From the NCBI GenBank assembly GCA_015654475.1, contig JAATGV010000034.1, forward strand, positions 1 to 43,070: 43,070 bases of DNA. Reading direction: 5' to 3'. Below are positions 41,492 through 43,070 of the stretch, piece after piece. The translations under genes were made by a program, and so were the position numbers. Within the stretch, counting starts at the first letter, position 1. The number at the start of each line of letters is the position of its first letter. Source of the DNA: Actinomycetales bacterium. Lineage in GTDB: Bacteria > Actinomycetota > Actinomycetes > Actinomycetales > Microbacteriaceae. Below the pieces are notes generated by a model. That model worked only from the letters and a program-made list of their open reading frames with translations, had not been told where the DNA came from and did no database searches.

Positions 41492-41932
41492 GTGGTGACA
41501 CCTCAAGCCGTTCCGGTCTATTTCTACTCGTCCGTGTCGAACCTGACACGGCGGTTTGCCGAGCACATCGCCGAGCGAGGCAGGCCCGTTGCCGATCTGT
41601 CCGACCCCGCCGTGCGCAAGTCTGAGACCACGAGCCCATGGGTGCTGCTAACGCCGTCGTACAAGGCGGGCAACCAAGCAAACGTGACCTTGCCCGCCGC
41701 AGTGCTGAGCTTCCTGAAGTCTCCTGTCAACCGCCGTCACCTCGTCGGCATCCTTGGCACAGGCAACCGCAACTTCGGCGAGTACTACCAAGCGGCCGCC
41801 CGTGAACTGGCCCGCACCTCCGGCCGTCCCGTGCTGTTTGAGTTCGAGCTATCTGGCACGCAAGAAGACGTTGAGCGTTGTGTGGAGATTCTCGAAGAGT
41901 TGGATGCAGCGCTCGCGGCACGTGCGCGCTGA
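41492..41932 (+). CDS. nrdI: Class Ib ribonucleotide reductase flavoprotein NrdI
   Basis: Flavodoxin-like protein of 146 residues. The NrdI signature is clear: VYFYSSVSNLTRRF (FMN-phosphate loop), WVLLTPSYKAG, and GILGTGNRNFGEYY, ending FEFELSGTQEDVE. NrdI activates the dimanganese cofactor of NrdF. The nrdH, nrdE and nrdF partners, usually adjacent, are not in this window; the next gene is convergent, so the gene stands apart. Start is GTG 41492 or 41495. An AATATGT -10-like sequence just upstream suggests a leaderless message. Confidence 0.93.
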   Translation: MVTPQAVPVYFYSSVSNLTRRFAEHIAERGRPVADLSDPAVRKSETTSPWVLLTPSYKAGNQANVTLPAAVLSFLKSPVNRRHLVGILGTGNRNFGEYYQAAARELARTSGRPVLFEFELSGTQEDVERCVEILEELDAALAARAR

Positions 41933-42001
41933 GCGGATCGTATTCTCTCCGTCAGTGCTGCGCGCGTTTAGAAACAGCAACAGTTACGCGGGATACGAGG
42001 C

Positions 42002-42340
42002 TCAGCGCCCCTGCCGTTTTTTGAATGGTTTGGGTTCGCCCTTGACCACGGGTGCGCGGCCCCGGCCCTTTGACGCTTTTGCCTTGCCACCTGTCTTTGG
42101 CTGCGTCGGCTGAGGAGCCTTCGCCACTCGGCCCCGCGCCTCGATGCGAAACGCCAAACCGGCCTCAGTGAGTGCCACGCCTCCTTCAGTCTCGTCCACG
42201 AGGCGCTCGCCGCGTTCGTTCTCAAGAGCGGCGATGGATGCACGAATGGTGAACTTCGACACGTGCTGCGCATTGGCCGCCCGAGAATAGTCATTCTCGT
42301 CCGCGACCGCGAGAAAGTGGCGGAGTTGGCTGATTTCCAT
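42002..42340 (-). CDS. HTH-only LysR-like protein with basic tail
   Basis: Protein of 112 residues from ATG 42340 (frame open to 42385). Residues 1-62 match the LysR helix-turn-helix and linker helix (MEISQLRHFLAVADENDYSRAA, then ALENERGERLVDE). There is no effector domain. From about residue 70 the chain is Lys/Arg/Pro/Gly-rich (KASKGRGR, KPFKKRQGR), likely disordered and DNA- or RNA-binding. It could be a truncated regulator or a genuine small nucleoid-type protein; the basic tail with a normal stop argues for the latter. Confidence 0.7.
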   Translation of the reverse strand: MEISQLRHFLAVADENDYSRAANAQHVSKFTIRASIAALENERGERLVDETEGGVALTEAGLAFRIEARGRVAKAPQPTQPKTGGKAKASKGRGRAPVVKGEPKPFKKRQGR

Positions 42341-42526
42341 GGTCTTCAGGGTACGCGACCAACACACTAAGCCGGTTCCGACCACGCCGCTCCGCAGACC
42401 TCAGAGAACCGTGATGCCCACACGCCGCCGGCAAGATCCGCACCGTGCTTCATGATGCCCGTGGCCCTACAGGCCCTGTGCCCAGTGAACCTCCGTCTCG
42501 ATTTCTGAAGCACGAGTGCTACAGCG

Positions 42527-43070
42527 CTAAATCACCAGGTTGCATACGCGGCGCCCATCGGCGGCGGCTTCCGGCACGAGCGTCCACCCCATCCCGCCCG
42601 CGGTGGCAACAAGGTCATCGAGTGTTTCGGGGGCATGATCGAGATGAAGCAGGTCTCTGACGAACAAACCCTTAGCATGCTTGTTGGCGTGCGAAATCGT
42701 TCGGACGTGGCCGTTTCCACTGCGCGCGACCACCCGGATGGTCACCGCGTGATTGCCTACAGGGGCAGGACCGAGTTTGACATAGCCTTCTGATCTCAGA
42801 TCAAGGACCATGCCCGGCTGCTCGGTGAGTTCACGCGTGATCGCCTGTCGCCAATGTGCCGCGAGGCTGAGCCCCGGTAACCGCGAATTATGCGAGAGCC
42901 GGTATGCCGGGATCAGGTCGTCAGCGCGTACTATCCCGAAAAGCGCAGAATGGATGGCCACACGTTCGGTTGCATGCATCCTGGCGGGCGCATCCAAGCC
43001 GGCAACATCCAGCGCATCGAAAAGCACGCCGGTGTAGCGCTCAATCGCCTGCATGGTCGGTGACGACGCG
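42527..43070 (-). CDS. yaaA: YaaA-family peroxide stress protein (5' end beyond window)
   Basis: C-terminal 181 codons of a protein of the YaaA/UPF0246 family. The segment AIERYTGVLFDALD, an inner motif of the family, appears at the window edge, preceded in frame by ASSPTM, so the start lies outside. Other marks: YRLSHNSRLPG, SEGYVKLGPAP and NKHAKGLFVRDLL. E. coli YaaA lowers free iron and limits oxidative DNA damage during peroxide stress. Confidence 0.88.
   Translation of the reverse strand, partial: ASSPTMQAIERYTGVLFDALDVAGLDAPARMHATERVAIHSALFGIVRADDLIPAYRLSHNSRLPGLSLAAHWRQAITRELTEQPGMVLDLRSEGYVKLGPAPVGNHAVTIRVVARSGNGHVRTISHANKHAKGLFVRDLLHLDHAPETLDDLVATAGGMGWTLVPEAAADGRRVCNLVI

Overview
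The window looks like a chromosome segment of a high-GC Gram-positive bacterium (Actinomycetota, probably Micrococcales; family not assignable by eye). The grounds are GTG starts, GC-rich codons in most genes, a mycobacterial-type CmtR cadmium sensor whose three metal cysteines fall at the same numbers, and the general gene content. One block, roughly 2.4-11.3 kb, is visibly less GC-rich and uses TTA and other A/T-ending codons, so it reads as an acquired accessory block.

Layout. 1-946 (-): start of a glucose-family PTS EIIBC that runs off the left edge. 1379-2386 (-): a LacI-type repressor. 2689-11327 (+): a nine-gene catabolic operon divergent from the repressor, encoding a RhaT-like permease, Gfo/Idh/MocA dehydrogenase, amidohydrolase-2 lactonase, RhaM-like mutarotase, NAL/DHDPS-family aldolase, a solute-binding-protein-like protein with no signal peptide, two tandem CaiB/BaiF CoA-transferases and a MaoC hydratase. 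The divergent promoter region carries palindromes with a TTCGAA core. 11.4-12.9 kb: ArsR/SmtB sensor plus His-rich CDF exporter. 13.1-19.1 kb: DksA/TraR-like protein, pyruvate oxidase (-), divergent acylphosphatase, PepC peptidase, BrkB/YihY membrane protein and a flavin reductase-like protein. 19.6-20.6 kb (-): CmtR plus a CDF transporter. 20.9-27.3 kb (+): PadR regulator plus ABC1/UbiB kinase, then an MFS transporter plus GH3 glycosidase. 27.3-29.5 kb (-): a P1B-type ATPase with a His/Met-rich N-terminus and a CPD motif. 29.8-30.2 kb: decayed fragments of an ABC permease and a DHA2-type MFS exporter. 30.2-33.4 kb: MDR oxidoreductase divergent from a MarR regulator, then four 21-bp tandem repeats ahead of a CPA2 antiporter. 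33.4-35.4 kb: atypical NagB-like protein (-) and an FAD oxidoreductase. 35.6-41.4 kb: ROK repressor and a UlaABC-type PTS operon ending in a full-length transketolase. 41.5-43 kb: NrdI, an HTH-only LysR-like protein and the end of a YaaA gene.

How the genes fit together. The 2.7-11.3 kb operon reads as uptake, anomer interconversion, oxidation to a lactone, ring opening and retro-aldol cleavage of a non-phosphorylated sugar, with a CoA-thioester branch. It has no classical sugar-acid dehydratase, so either the CoA-transferase/MaoC module or the cytosolic binding-protein-fold protein might fill that step; this is the best candidate for an undescribed system. The 35.6-41.4 kb block looks self-contained: the same 15-bp element lies, in opposite orientation, before the ROK gene and over the -35 of the PTS-transketolase operon. 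It lacks the ascorbate (Ula) enzymes, which suggests a different substrate whose phosphate feeds a transketolase.
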